From assembly GCA_032622095.1 (NCBI GenBank), contig CP136066.1, forward strand, positions 65,542,278 through 65,606,277: 64,000 nt of DNA. The letters are read 5' to 3'. The position numbers were made by a program, and so were the translations under genes. Source of the DNA: Siphonodentalium dalli (lineage: Eukaryota; Mollusca; Scaphopoda; Gadilida; Siphonodentaliidae). The notes beneath the pieces are model-generated. The model saw only the letters and a program-made list of their open reading frames with translations, searched no databases and was not told the origin of the DNA. This document shows, piece after piece, positions 11,799 to 24,039 of this stretch; the first letter of the stretch is position 1; the number at the start of each line of letters is the position of its first letter.

Positions 11799-11910
11799 TT
11801 CTCTCATGTGATATTTATGAAACTCGTCGCGAATTTTCAGTTTTCTCTCGCAGGAGGCTCGAGAAAACTGAAAATTCTTAGACTCGTTTCATATTTATCA
11901 TATGAGAGAA
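11799..11910. repeat. 112-bp imperfect hairpin
   Basis: Arms start TTCTCTCATGTGATATTTAT and end ATAAATATCATATGAGAGAA-like on the other side (read as TTTATCATATGAGAGAA). The inner part GAATTTTCAGTTTTCTC pairs with GAGAAAACTGAAAATTC around the loop CAGGAGGCT. No transposase. Probably a small foldback element. Confidence 0.85.
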
Positions 11911-12217
11911 ACACTCATTTCATATCCTCTATATACGTATGGAACGTACGTTCCATGCGCATCTCGTTGACGTAACATGACGTACATGACGTTCGCCTCA
12001 AACATGAAACCGGATCTATAAATAAAAGCATCACCACCCATGACAAAACACGCCCGCTCTGTGCCCAAATAAACCTTCTAAGCATGTATGTTTAAACCAC
12101 GGATTCTAGGACGCGAAGCGTGTAATAAACACAGAACGACATGCCGTATACATAGAAAAACCCATTTACTCATCGTGTCTGTCTGTGTATATATGTACCA
12201 CCCCTGGTCACGTTGTC

Positions 12218-12511
12218 CAGCTAGTCTGCTGTGGAGTTGGGGTCCTGCTGAATTTCTATAATACTGGTAGATTGAACTGATGTTGCTAATAATAAGTACC
12301 GTTATATATGATAAAGTTGTGTTTTTCGCGATATTTGGCTAATCTGGTTTTGAATGTTTGATTCACATAACGGCTTTTCCTCGATATGTTCAGATTAGTT
12401 GAACACCGCGAAAATGAAAACTTTGTACAAATTAACAGTATTTTAACAGCTTCAGTTTGCCCTATTCAGCAGGACCCACCAGCATCATAGCACATTCGCA
12501 GAACCATTTGA
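12218..12511. mobile_element. foldback MITE, GGTCCTGCTGAAT family, copy 1
   Basis: GGTCCTGCTGAATT at 12,240 is mirrored by ATTCAGCAGGACC at 12,463, followed by CAGCATCATAGCA. A second, inner inverted repeat (AAAGTTGTGTTTTTCGCG against CGCGAAAATGAAAACTTT) fills the centre. A shorter relative lies at 26,907-27,030. Confidence 0.75.
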
Positions 12512-12659
12512 CCAGGGCCGTGTTCGCGGGTGTCTGTCCATGTTACAACTCTTCAGGGTCAGCACAAATCGCACATAGCCCCCCGGAATGACAGTGACAA
12601 ATCAAAATTTGCTGCGTAGACATTACTCTTACATGCCAGCCATTTTATAAACAAATAGT

Positions 12660-13700
12660 TTATCAAATGCTAATCAAATCATGAAGGTATTATTACATAT
12701 TATTATATACATTACAGATGATAAATTTGTTAAAGAAAAAATTATAACAATTGTTATAGGATGTAAGAAAATATTATAAGAAAATATAAAAATTATTACA
12801 GCATGTAAGAACAAAATATAAAAATGATAAAAATTGTTAAAGAATGTAAGAACAATTGATATATAACGATAATTAATTGTTAGGTGCTTTAATGTTTCAC
12901 CAGCGCAGCTCCCGTCATAAAGGGTTAACTTAATGTTTCATTAGTTTGATATTCCATGCAATGAAATGTGCTCCAGAAAAGACAGGTTTTCAAATTAAAC
13001 ATTCAATTTGCAATTACCTTTGGCGCTATTCGTTGATAGAATTATATTAACTTTAAGAGTAATGTTTACATAACAGTGGTTGCAACATGCGACATATCGT
13101 CACTGGAGAGTCACCAATACGACACATGAGAACACAGTTTATCTGTCTATGCCTTGTATTCTTAGTGACCGCCAAATGCTGATCAAATCATGAAGGTAAA
13201 CATTACAGATGATAATGTGTTAAAGAATATGAGATATTAAAATAATTGTTGTTATAGAATGTAAGAAAATATTATAAAAAAATATAAAAATTGTTAAAGA
13301 ATGTACGAAAAAAATATAAAAATTATAAAAATTGTTAAAGAATGTAAGAAAAATTGATAAATAACGATAATTAATTGTTAGGCCAATGCATTCTCTTATA
13401 TAGGCGAGGCGATCTAAGGTCGACTAGCATATATAAGAGAATGCATTGGCACAGGGTCTTTAATGTTTCACCATCAAATAACGAAGGTTTACATTCCAGA
13501 TGATCGGAGGAATGAAAAGTGTTCAAGAAAAGACAGGTATTCAACTTAACCCTTTGGCGCTGTTTGCTGATAAAATTATTTTCAATTTAAGAGTAATGTT
13601 TACATAACAGGCGACATATCGTTACTGGAAAGACATCATTACGACACATGAGAACAAAGTTTATCTGTATTTGCACGGTATTCGCAGTGACGATGGTGTT
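12660..13700. repeat. tandem duplication, about 515-bp unit
   Basis: The segment from AAATGCTAATCAAATCATGA (about 12,665) through TTTATCTGTCTATGC (about 13,155) is repeated from about 13,177 to 13,690, with indels. Shared anchors include GTAATGTTTACATAACAG, GACATATCGT and CGACACATGAGAACA. Copy 2 carries a hairpin insert (13,382-13,450) that is absent from copy 1. Both copies are AT-rich and non-coding. Confidence 0.85.
13382..13450. mobile_element. 69-bp hairpin insert with perfect 21-bp arms
   Basis: GCCAATGCATTCTCTTATAT(A) at 13,382-13,402 is perfectly complementary to 13,430-13,450, around a 27-base loop. The equivalent site in duplication copy 1 (about 12,880) reads straight from ATTGTTAG into the CTTTAATG stretch, which is an empty site. 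Confidence 0.85.
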
Positions 13701-13958
13701 ACAAACCCGTTAGTTATTTCACATTTAAAGTCATGTGAAACACTCCTGTAGGGCGATCAAATAGAAATGGGGAATAACCTTGTTCAAAGTACGTAGTTAT
13801 TTTTACAAATATTATATCTAAATTGACAACACACTGACATTCTTATATATTAATTAAATGCAGTGACTGCCGATGGCGAAATCGTTTTCGTTAGTTTATC
13901 GCCGATAGAAGCGTCCCGATTCGAGTAGTAAATATATACAATTTAGCGTAGTTCAGAC
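13701..13958. other. no feature; left flank of the large foldback
   Basis: Unremarkable AT-rich sequence. It ends with GTTCAGAC at 13,951-13,958, the left copy of the 8-bp direct repeat flanking the 7.5-kb element. Confidence 0.6.
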
Positions 13959-14459
13959 CACAGGTATTTAATTTTTTTTTTAATTGAATAAAAATCTCGG
14001 AAAGGTATCTATCTCATTATTAATAGAGGTCAGCATTTTTCTCTGCAAAAGCAACATTTTATTTTTTATTGATCTGTAATTGCAACACTGTGTGACCAAA
14101 TAATCATAGTTTAAAAAAAAGTTTGGTTCGCTGTCGTATTTGAGATTAGTGAACATAGAAAAACATTTAAAGTTTATAAATCAAATTCATTTGGTTGGTT
14201 CCCGAAACGTCCGTCCAATGACAAATAAAAAAATTAAACAATCCAACCCTAAATAACCGAAATCTATACTCTAATCATCAAACTAAATAGCCCTATTGTT
14301 GAACAGACATTGTTTCACGAAGGACATCTAATTTGGGTGTGGTACTCAACATACATCGAGTTTAATAACGAATTTTGTCATTTTTTTCCGTCAGTTATAC
14401 ACGATTCTTTTCGCGGGAGACCATTTTGAAAGTGCGAAACAAAGGCATAGTATAGTTAG

Positions 14460-15080
14460 GGAGCCCGCATATGTTCCATTTACACTTTTGCGTACAAAAG
14501 GTTTGACCCCCTAAAGTTGGTACCAATAATGGAACATTCTGAAAAACCGATTTCTTAAGTTGCGCATTCCTGGCTGCTGAACCCCAAAAAGTGCCAAAAA
14601 TCACTTCTATTTACACTTCCGCGTACATCGATGAATTTTGGTTTGATGATACTCCTAAGTGTACTGATTAAGAAAACACAACTTATAAAGGGATTTTCCT
14701 GGGGTTTTCAGATAAGAAAGGGGGTCCCATGCTGAACCCCAAAACGTGATTTTTCCCTTTTTTTTTACACTTTCGCGTACATCCATTATTTTTGGTCTCA
14801 AAGTACTTAGATATATACTAATTATAAAAACACAACTTAAGAAGCAACTTTTCCTGGGGTTTTAAGATAAGAAGGGGGTCATCGGGTCACCCCTCAAAAC
14901 GTAAAAAATCACTTTTATTTACATGATTGCATTCGTCCAACGTGTGTGTATGTGCGTACACCCCTGGAACGTTGCACTATTACAACCAATACATCTCTAA
15001 ATCGATACGATCAACTTAAGAAATATATATTCATGTCGTTTTCTGATAAGAACGAGACTTGTTACCCCCCCCCCCCCCCC
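14460..15080. repeat. subterminal ~150-bp repeats in left foldback arm
   Basis: TTTACACTT(C/T)CGCGTAC-type words recur at about 14,477, 14,610, 14,764 and, more diverged, 14,919. Each is followed by an AAAACACAACTTA and CCTGGGGTTTT module. The run ends in a C18 tract (about 15,064). The mirror image lies at 19,885-20,510 in the right arm, where the tract is poly-G. Confidence 0.8.
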
Positions 15081-16329
15081 CACACAACACGATCCATTTT
15101 CTAGAACTATAAGTGAGCCAGTTTTATGAAAATTATAGCGGGAAAATCTAGTAAAATGTATACAAATGGATATATTTTCGTGAAGCTAAGACATAATGAC
15201 ACTTTTTTGGGCCAAAATTGAAACTCACCATCCAAGATGGCCGCCAAAATGGCCGCCGGAAGTTGAAAATATGACATTTTTTCACAAATATCTTCTAGAC
15301 CAATTCATGCTGCTTGGAACTGGTTGAGCAACTTTATTTTGTATTTTGTATATTAAACTGATCATTGGAGCAATTAAATATGCATTTATTGGGGTCCTAA
15401 CCCCTTCCGATCCCTCAAAAATTTGATTGTACAGAATGCGGTATAAAATTTCACACACAAAAATCACAATTGGGATTCTAGTCATATTTCAACAAGAAAT
15501 GTACAGAACTTTGTAATGTGAGTGAGGCATATCATTGCCTATGCATATTCCAAATCACTGGAACCAAAATTCTTACTTTGGCTCAAAATGGCTGCCAATA
15601 TGGCCGCCAAAATATGGAAAATGGTAAATATTACACCAGCGTGTCCTGCAATCGCTTACAAGTTGTGTTGATGTATAAAATTGGCCATTCTGCATTCTAT
15701 ACATTGAATACTAACATGTCTGATGCACCATGGTTAATTGTTACTATTTTCACCACTGACATCGTCAAAAATATTGGACTTTTCTCTAAAAAAACTTGAC
15801 ATAAATATTGGCAAAAATTCAGTTTTCAGGTTTGGACCATTTTTTCAGGTAAAATATAACTATCTTTGGATTGAAAGGTGTTTATTGTTTTGGTCTATCT
15901 TAAATGTGTCACACTACAGTGTTTATAGACCAAATTGCTCAAGATGGCTTCCAAAATGGCAACCAAATTTGTAAAATGCTAATTTTTTACATATATCCCG
16001 AACATTCTCTGCATTATCCGAAAAGGTAGCAAATTGTGACTCACTTGGTTATTATACGTGTTAGTTAATTAACTGACAACTACATGTTCTATTCCCAGTT
16101 GTCCCAGCTCCGTATGGGGCATAACAAATTCATTTTAATGTATGTAATTTTGCCAAGAACCTCTTTTGTGATTGTGGCCATATTTATTGAAAGGAAATGG
16201 GCAAACTTTGAGACAGAACTGAGATGGACCATAATCTTTGGCTATTCTAGTCCATTATGATAAAAAAAATGTCTACAGGATACAGTGTGGATGCCAAGAT
16301 CGTAGCCAGGGAGTTACTCTGTGATCATA

Positions 16330-17976
16330 TGTGAGGTGAATAGGTCTGCAGGGAGTTATTGTATGTCATGACTGATGTGAGTAGGTATACAATGAGTGAC
16401 TATATGGTTATAAGTGGGTTGTCCATGGTAAGATGCATCTATGTATACAGGGAGAGGTCATGGTCAGGTGTGAGGTGAATCGGTATGCATGGGGTGACTG
16501 TATGGTGTATGATTGTGTATATCCAGTACGGGTGCATCCGGTGTGCCTGTATGGTCATTGGTGTGGTGTATGGATATAGCTACATGGTCATATATGTGTT
16601 GATTATGTATATATGGAGTGAATGTAAGGTCATGGGTGGGATGTACATGTGTTGTCTGTATGATCATGGATGGGTTGTGTGGATAAATAGGTAGTGATTT
16701 TATGGTTACGGGTAATGTGTATAGGTATACATGGAATGACTGTACGGTCATGATTGAATATGAATACCTGGAGTAAGCTGGTGGACATTATCGATCGTGT
16801 GGCTACATAGGAAGTGTCCTTGTGGTAACGGGTGGGATGTATATTTATATATATCGTGGATGTATTACCATTGGTGGGTGTATAGGACTTAGCTGTATTA
16901 TCATGGATGGCGTGTATGATTATACAGTGAATTGCTGAATTGTCATGTGTGAGGTGTATATGCAAGGATGGGTTGTTTGAGTGGTCGTATGTGCGGGTTT
17001 TTTTGTATATCTGGAAGGGCTGAATGGCCATTAGTGAGGGTTACATGTATACCTGGAGTGAATCTATGGTCTAGGGTGGGCTGCATATGTATATCGAGTG
17101 GTTATATGACTATGTGTGTCGAATAGGTATACAGGTAGTGAATGTATGGTTAATGGTGAGATGAGTACATGTAGGTATACAAGTAGTGACTGTATGATCA
17201 TAAATATAATGAAAATCTATACAGGGGGTGACAGGCGTATGAGTATACATGTACCTGGTGTTCCTGTTTGGTGACTCGTGTCGGTATCGCCATGTGTATA
17301 CCAGTACACACACGTGTTGCTTTATTGTCATGGGCGAGGGATATGTGTATATAGCGAGTGGCTATATGGTCATGGATGAGGTGCATATGCATACATGGAG
17401 TGACTATACTGACATGGCTGGGTGTATTAGTATATATTGAGTGGCTATTCGGATATGGTGTGACAAATAGGGATACAGGGATTGCCATGGCCAATGTTGG
17501 GGTGAATATGAATACAAGGATTGACCACGATCGTGTATTAATGTTTTGAATAGGTACACACGGGGTGACTATATGGCCATAGGTCAGGTGAAGGAATATA
17601 CCAGGTAACATGTGTGAGGGTATGCGTATGAAGCAAGTGGCTATATGGCCATTGGTGATGTGCATATGTATACCGGAATGACTTTATGGTCATTGTTGTG
17701 GTGTTGATGTATATATTGATTGTCCATTTGACCATGCGTTTGGAGAATAGGTATACAGGGGATGACCTTATGGCCAATGGTGAGATGAATGGGTATACAT
17801 GGAGTGACTATATGGTTATGGGTCATGTTTAGGAGTATACCCAGTGTGCCTGCATTGTGACGCGTGGCTGTATGGTCATCAGTGGTCATGGGCCAGGTGT
17901 ACATGTATACAGTGAGTAACTATATTGTTATGTCTGTGGTGTTTATGTATATATGTAATGACTGTGTGATAATGGT
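16330..17976. repeat. central minisatellite, left half (~50-bp degenerate unit)
   Basis: Degenerate units built on GTATACATGGAGTGACTATA followed by TGGTCATGGGTG. It lies just left of the centre of the large foldback and produces repetitive spurious frames on both strands. Confidence 0.88.
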
Positions 17977-18055
17977 TGGCTATCGCTTTCCACGATATGA
18001 CATGACCTCTCTGTTGATTAACATATCCTTGAGTTATTGTGGAAAGCGATAGCCA

Positions 18056-18690
18056 CCCAAGGTACACATGTACAACCCACCCATTACCACAGTCACTCCA
18101 TATGTACATAAACACCACACAAATGACAACATAGTCACCCACTTTATACACGTACATGTACTAGTACACCTGATCATACAGCCATACTTGGTTATACCCG
18201 TACATACCACAAATGACGATACAGCCACGAGTCATGAACACCAGGTATACACATACACCCGACCATATAGTCACTCTATGTATACATATTCACTACATTC
18301 ACGATCATACAGTCACTCATTGTATACATATTCACATCAACGTGGACCATACAGACACTACATGTATACCTATTCGCCAAACCCATGACCATGGAGTCAA
18401 TCCAGGTATACATATGCACATCACCAATGGTGAGCCCTTCCAGATATACCAATATCCGCACATACGACCACTCATAAGTTCCATACTTGCCATACTCATA
18501 CACACCATCCATGATACTAAACCTACTCTCCATACACCACCAATGATAACACATCCACAACATATATAAATATACGTCCCACCGTTACCAACAGGGAACT
18601 CCCTATATACCAACACATCATTCATGACCATAGAATAACTCCCTGTATACCTATTATCCTCATCTATGATCATAACTCCCTGGCTACCAT
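18056..18690. repeat. central minisatellite, right half (inverted, shorter)
   Basis: The same degenerate unit as the left half in reverse complement (TCACTCCATGTATACCTATT-type words), but only about 0.63 kb against about 1.65 kb on the left. Repeat expansion or contraction has affected one arm. Confidence 0.88.
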
Positions 18691-20524
18691 CTTGGCTTCC
18701 ACCCTGTATCCAGTTGATAAATTGTTATCATAATGGGCCAGAATACCCACATATCATGGTTCATCTCAGTTCAGTCTCAAAGTTCTGCCCATTTCCTTTC
18801 AATGATATGGTTCTCCGCAAAATTCCATACTGCAACTTTAAAATGAATTGGTCATGCCCCATACGGAACTGGGACAAACATAATAGAACGTAGTTGTCAG
18901 TTAATTACATTGTAACTAACACGTACAATAACCAAGTGAGTCACAATTTGCCACTTTTTTCGGATAACGCAGAGAATAATATTCGGGATATGTTAACTTT
19001 TAACTTTTTACAAATTTGGTTGCCATTTTGGAAGCCATCTTGAGCAATTTAGTCTATAAACACCGTAGTGTGACACATTTAAGATAGACCAAAACAATAA
19101 ACACCTTTCAATCCAAAGATAGTTACATTTTACTTGAACAAATGGTCGAACCCTGAAAAGTGAATTCTTGCCGATATTTGTGTCCAATATTTCTGGTAAA
19201 TGTCAGTGGTGACAATAGTAAAAATGATCCATGGTGCATCAGACATGTTAGTATGCAATGTATAGAAAAGAGATTAGCCAATTGTGTACATCAACCACAA
19301 CTTGTAAGCGATTGCAGGACACCCTGGGGCAATATTTACCATTTTCCATATTTTAGCGGCCATTTTCGCAGCCATTTTGAGCCAAGGTAAGATTTATGGT
19401 TCCAGAGATTTGGAATATTCATAGGTAATGATATGCCTCACTTACATTACAATGTTCTTTTCATTTCTTGTTGAAATATGACTAGAATCCCAATTGTGAT
19501 TTTTTGTAAAAGTTTGTACTGCGTTCTGTAAAATCGAATTTTTTAGGGATTGGAAGGGGTTAGGACCCCAATAAATGCATATTTAATTGCTCCAATGATC
19601 AGTTAATATAAAAAACACAAAATAAAGTTGCATTACTCAACCAGTTCCAAACAGCATGAATTGATCTAGAAGATATTTGTGAAAAAATGTCATATTTTCA
19701 ACATTCGGCGGCCATTTTGGCGGCCATCTTGGATGGTGAGTTTCAATTTTGGCCCAAAAAAGTGTCATTATGTCTTAGCTTCACGAAAATATATACATTT
19801 GTATACATTTTAATAGATTTTCGCGCTATAATTTTCATAAAACTGGCTCACTTACAGTTCTAGAAAATGGATCGTGTTGTGGTTTGTGGGGGGGGGGGGG
19901 GGGTAACAAGTCTCGTTCTTATCAGAAAACGACATGAATATATATTTCTTAAGTTGATCGTATCGATTTATGGATGTATTGATTGTAATAGTGCAACGTT
20001 CCAGGGGTGTACGCACATACACACACGTTGGACGAATGCAATCATGTAAATAAAAGTGATTTTTTACGTTTTGAGGGGTGACCCGATGACCCCCTTCTTA
20101 TCTTAAAACCCCAGGAAAAGTTGCTTCTTAAGTTGTGTTTTTATAATTAGTATATATCAAAGTACTTTGAGACCAAAAATTATGGATGTACGCGAAAGTG
20201 TAAAAAAAAGGAAAAATCACGTTTTGGGGTTCAGCATGGGACCCCCTTTCTTATCTGAAAACCCCAGGAAAATCCCTTTCTTAAGTTGTGTTTTCTTAAT
20301 CAGTACACTTAGGAGTATCATCAAACCAAAATTCATCGATGTACGCGGAAGTGTAAATAGAAGTGATTTTTGGCACTTTTTGGGGTTCAGCGGCCCCTAA
20401 ACCCCAGGAATGCGCAACTTAAGAAATCGTTTTTTCAGAATGTTCCATTATTGGTACCAACTTTAGGGGGTCAAACCTTTTGTACGCAAAAGTGTAAATG
20501 GAACATATGCGGGCTCCCTAACTA

Positions 20525-20963
20525 GTAGGTGTGGCAATTAATTATGGTAGAGTTTGGTGACAATTGGTCAACATAATTTATATGCCATAGGGAGTCGTGT
20601 CGCGCGCCGCATATTCGCACAGTGAGTCGACTGACCAATTAACCCATTGAGTTTCACCAAGGTTGATCTCTACTCATTACGTTTAGCCACATTGTTTTCT
20701 CTACGATACATAAAATTGCACGATCGATCGTCCATAATTGTCTTGAGTGTTAGCATTAAAAATATAACATTGCGTGTTGAGTAACGATCAACAGCGACAA
20801 GACATTCGGTTTGATAAATCATTGAGATGTCGATCTCGACGCTGATAGAGCTTGGAAAAGACTCATTGTGTGAATGTGCGGCGGGCGACATGTCTCGCTA
20901 TGGCACAGGAATATGACGACCAATTGTCACCAAAATTGCACCATAATTAATTGTCACACCTAC
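20525..20963. mobile_element. 439-bp TA-flanked MITE inserted in right arm
   Basis: Ends GTAGGTGTG(G/A)CAATTAATTA and its complement form about 45-bp TIRs that include TTGGTGACAATTGGTC. A TA lies on each side. The left arm of the surrounding foldback has no such insert at the matching point (about 14,446-14,456). The interior has a CpG-rich patch (CGTGTCGCGCGCCGC) and a 73-codon minus-strand frame without a recognised motif. TA targets point to Tc1/mariner-type mobilisation (inference). Confidence 0.85.
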
Positions 20964-21502
20964 TATGCCATCGCTACTGTGATACGTGTGTACGCAAGTT
21001 AGTTTCGCTTTCAGTTTTGCAAAATGGCCTCCCGCGAAAAGAAATCTGTTAAACTGACGAAAAAAAGAGAAGATAAATCGTTATTAAACTCGATGTATGT
21101 TGAGTACCACTCCCAAATTAGCTGTACTTCACGAAACAACGTCTGTTTGACAATATGGCTATTTAGTTTGATGATAATAGTATATATTTCGGTGATTTAG
21201 GGGTTGGATTATTTGAATTTTTGATTTTTCATTGGACGGACGTTTCGGGTACCAAAAAATAAATATCATTGACAAATTCGAATTATTTTCTATGCTCACT
21301 TGTTTTAAGTACGACGGAAAGCTAAACTTTAACAAAAAATATGATTACTTGGGCACATAATGTTAGAATTCCAGATCAATTTGATAAAAAAAATTGCTTT
21401 TGTGAGGATGATTTTTGACCTACTATTTTCACTATCAGCCTTGATACTTACCTTTATATATTTGTATTTATTATTTTTTGGCCTAATACCTGTGGTTCAG
21501 AC

Positions 21503-22095
21503 AATGTTTTCTATGGAGTGGTACGGTCGATTTGCTTAAACTTTTCGGTGATGTTAGTAGAATGCTACACATTCCTGCAGTTGGTATAGCACCTGAATAC
21601 TAACTTATCAGTTTCAAGCACCCGAATAAGTACATAATATGTCTTAAAACCACTACAAGTGCCTATATCCCACATTGTGTAAGTCTGTACTCGAGGATTT
21701 GCCTTTCTTCGGAGAAATGCTACTACTTTCTTCGGATATTCAAGTATTTTCGCCTTTTAAGACTGCGGTACCTTTGTGCAAACGACGTTTTCACCCTCTA
21801 AATTATATTATTTTCCTGCAGATCTTCTTTTCCTAATATCTAGATTGATGACTAAAGGTATATATCCAACATAATTGGTCATTTTGAATAATGTTTCAAA
21901 GATATTCCTCAATTAGTTGGCAAATTTATCCAACCGGAGGGTAAATTGTGATCTTGGGAAGCCCCTTTAGATTTGTTTTGGCGTAACGTCTTTGCGCTGT
22001 AGCAGCAGCATTGATGGATCGTCGAAATTCATGTCGGCTTCGCGGAACGCATGAACGGAACGAATGCAGTGACAACGTATGCGGAATGGAACGGC
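21503..22095. other. no gene recognised
   Basis: Spacer right of the large foldback. A minus-strand frame (21,926-22,186) with a run of Arg/Ala codons overlaps the next repeat and has no recognisable domain. Confidence 0.45.
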
Positions 22096-22883
22096 GTTCC
22101 CCATATACAAATGTACCTGGGTAAATCCACCCAGGTTTTTTGGGCCGAAACCCAGGTAAAAATCTATCTACCAAGACATCCACCAACCATCAAGACCCCG
22201 CGAAACCTGGGTTTTACCATGATTTGCCCACCTGAAACTGGATAAAAACCCTGGTATGGATAAACCTGGGTGTAATTACCCAGGTGACCACACCCAGGTG
22301 TACCCTACCTGGGTGTTTCCCACCCATGTGTACCCTGGTGTTTCCTACCTGGGTGTTTCCCCACCCAGGTGTACCATGGTGTTATTCACCCAGGTGTACC
22401 CTGATGTTTCCTACCTGTGTTTCCCCACCCAGGTGTACCATGGTGTTATTCACCCAGGTGTACCCTGGTGTTTCCTACCTGGGTGTTTCCCACCGAGGTG
22501 TACCTTGGTGTTATTCACCCAGGTGTACCCTGATGTTTCCTACCTGGGTGTTCCCCACCCAGGTGTACCTTGATGTTTCCAACCCAGGTGTACCTTGGTG
22601 TTTTCTTACGCCGGTGTACCTTGGTGTTTTCTTACCCAGGTGGATTTCCCATTGAGATGCACCTGGGTTAGAAAACCCCAAGGTACACCAGGTAAGGACA
22701 AACCAAGGTACACCTGGGCAGGAAAACACTAAGGTACACCTGGGTAAGAAAACACCAAGGTACACCTGGGTAAGAAAACACCAAGGTACAACTGGGTGGG
22801 AAACACCAAGGTACACATGGGTAGGAAACGCCAAGGAACACCTGGGTGAATAACACCAAGGTACACCTGGGTGGGGATACCAA
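22096..22883. mobile_element. inverted minisatellite foldback (ACCTGGGTGTA family), copy 1
   Basis: From about 22,250 to 22,640 the sequence repeats CACCCAGGTGTACC(C/T)TGGTG with TTTCCTACCTGGGTGTTTCC-type spacers. From about 22,660 to 22,880 the same unit runs in the opposite direction (AACACCAAGGTACACCTGGG). The flip is near 22,650. The left end CCCATATACAAATGTACC and following GGTAAATC match the right end of the related element at 42.3-42.6 kb. The Gly/Pro/Val-rich frames here are repeat translations. Confidence 0.88.
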
Positions 22884-24039
22884 AGTGAAATGATGAGGAT
22901 GTCAATGAAGTAGATTTTGATGGGATGCAGGGGTATTGTTATCAATGGAGTTGTATTAGTATAATAGAACATTAAGGAAACTGATTGTGCAGCAATACAA
23001 GTTTATTCAAGGACAACAAACTAACTAAAGATAAAATACATGTATAGAAACACATGTAATATATAAATATATAAACTCATTAAACTGCATGGGTTAAAAC
23101 TTACTGACAACAAGAGTTGGGTTAAATTTTGATTAAAAAACACTTGCAAATTCCCTCTTCATACATGTATATGGTATGTTAGGCAAGTTACATGTACATG
23201 TAGTTGCAATGTATACCGGTTCATGACATACCGGTGGACACAAAAATCATTATTTTAGTTCCAATGTCATTTTCCAGAATACATGTACATGTTGTACCTT
23301 GCAACTACATCTACAGTGAGGTAGTTTTGTCTCATTTAAACTTTCTAAATGGGTTTCTCCCTTTGAAAGACATAAACTAATGTGAGTATACACATGAGGT
23401 GTGATGTGAAATACACACCAACATTTTTTTTCTTAGTCTGAGGACATGTTTCCTGTCATTATCATACTGCTTACAAATATAGATTTGTAATACTGTGCTG
23501 TAATGCTCCAGAAATAGTCATATTTTGTCCTGGTTCATAAGAACACTTTATTTCTTAGTGTTGGAAGGACATGTTGCCTGTTATTATTTGACTCATAAAC
23601 CCCCAAATGTACATGTAAACAGAACATTTGGGAAAGAGACACACCATCTTTATCCTTTTTTAGCAGTAGCAATTGATCAGATAGCAAAATATGCTATAAA
23701 TAGATTTCAGATGGTAGAGATTAAACAATCACATTAATTGCACCAACTCGAAACAGTTAACATACCCTGTAGAATACAGACTATGATCAAGGAGGGTGTC
23801 ACACACACCCCCACCCGCTTTGTGATATTCAAGCCATTTTCAGGTGGTATGCTATATACATACCCAATGTTATCTGGTACTAGGATTTCACACGGCAATA
23901 TAACCGGCATTCACGATTCAGCAAAAAGGCTAGTATGCAGATATAATAGCCGAAAATTATACAAATTTTGAGTATTTTCCAGCTTAAACATACCCAAGTG
24001 ATATATTTGTATCTAATTCAGTCTAATGGCTCTTGATAT
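22884..24039. other. no gene recognised; ACATGTA-rich
   Basis: AT-rich sequence with repeated ACATGTACATGT-type palindromes (about 23,040, 23,190 and 23,280). Two short plus-strand frames (23,525-23,737 and 23,738-23,971) abut but have no recognisable domain. Confidence 0.5.

Larger units (their letters stand above)
13959..21494. mobile_element. 7.5-kb giant foldback element with 8-bp target duplication
   Basis: The left end CACAGGTATT (13,959) is matched by AATACCTGTG ending at 21,494, and GTTCAGAC flanks both sides (13,951-13,958 and 21,495-21,502). Practically the whole interior is an inverted repeat. The left arm (13,959-17,993) pairs with the right arm (18,039-21,494) around a 45-base spacer. 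Examples of pairing are CCCGAAACGTCCGTCCAATG near 14,200 against 21,235, the GGGAGCCCGCATATG region near 14,460 against 20,510, and TGGCTATCGCTTTCCAC at 17,977 against 18,039-18,055. An 8-bp duplication fits hAT, P, Merlin or Mutator-like groups; long arms suggest a foldback or MULE-like element, but I do not assign one. No transposase frame is seen; the Tyr/His/Thr-rich frames at 16.4-18.6 kb are translations of the central minisatellite. The element is presumably non-autonomous. Confidence 0.9.

Noticed and set aside
16464-18673. His/Thr/Tyr-rich and Met/Tyr/Val-rich frames of up to 155 codons on both strands
   Set aside because: All are translations of the degenerate central minisatellite of the large foldback; they occur on both strands and in several frames at once.
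22256-22972. Repetitive Pro/Gly/Val/Thr proteins of 105-153 codons
   Set aside because: Read-through of the inverted CACCCAGGTGTACC minisatellite, present in multiple frames and on both strands.
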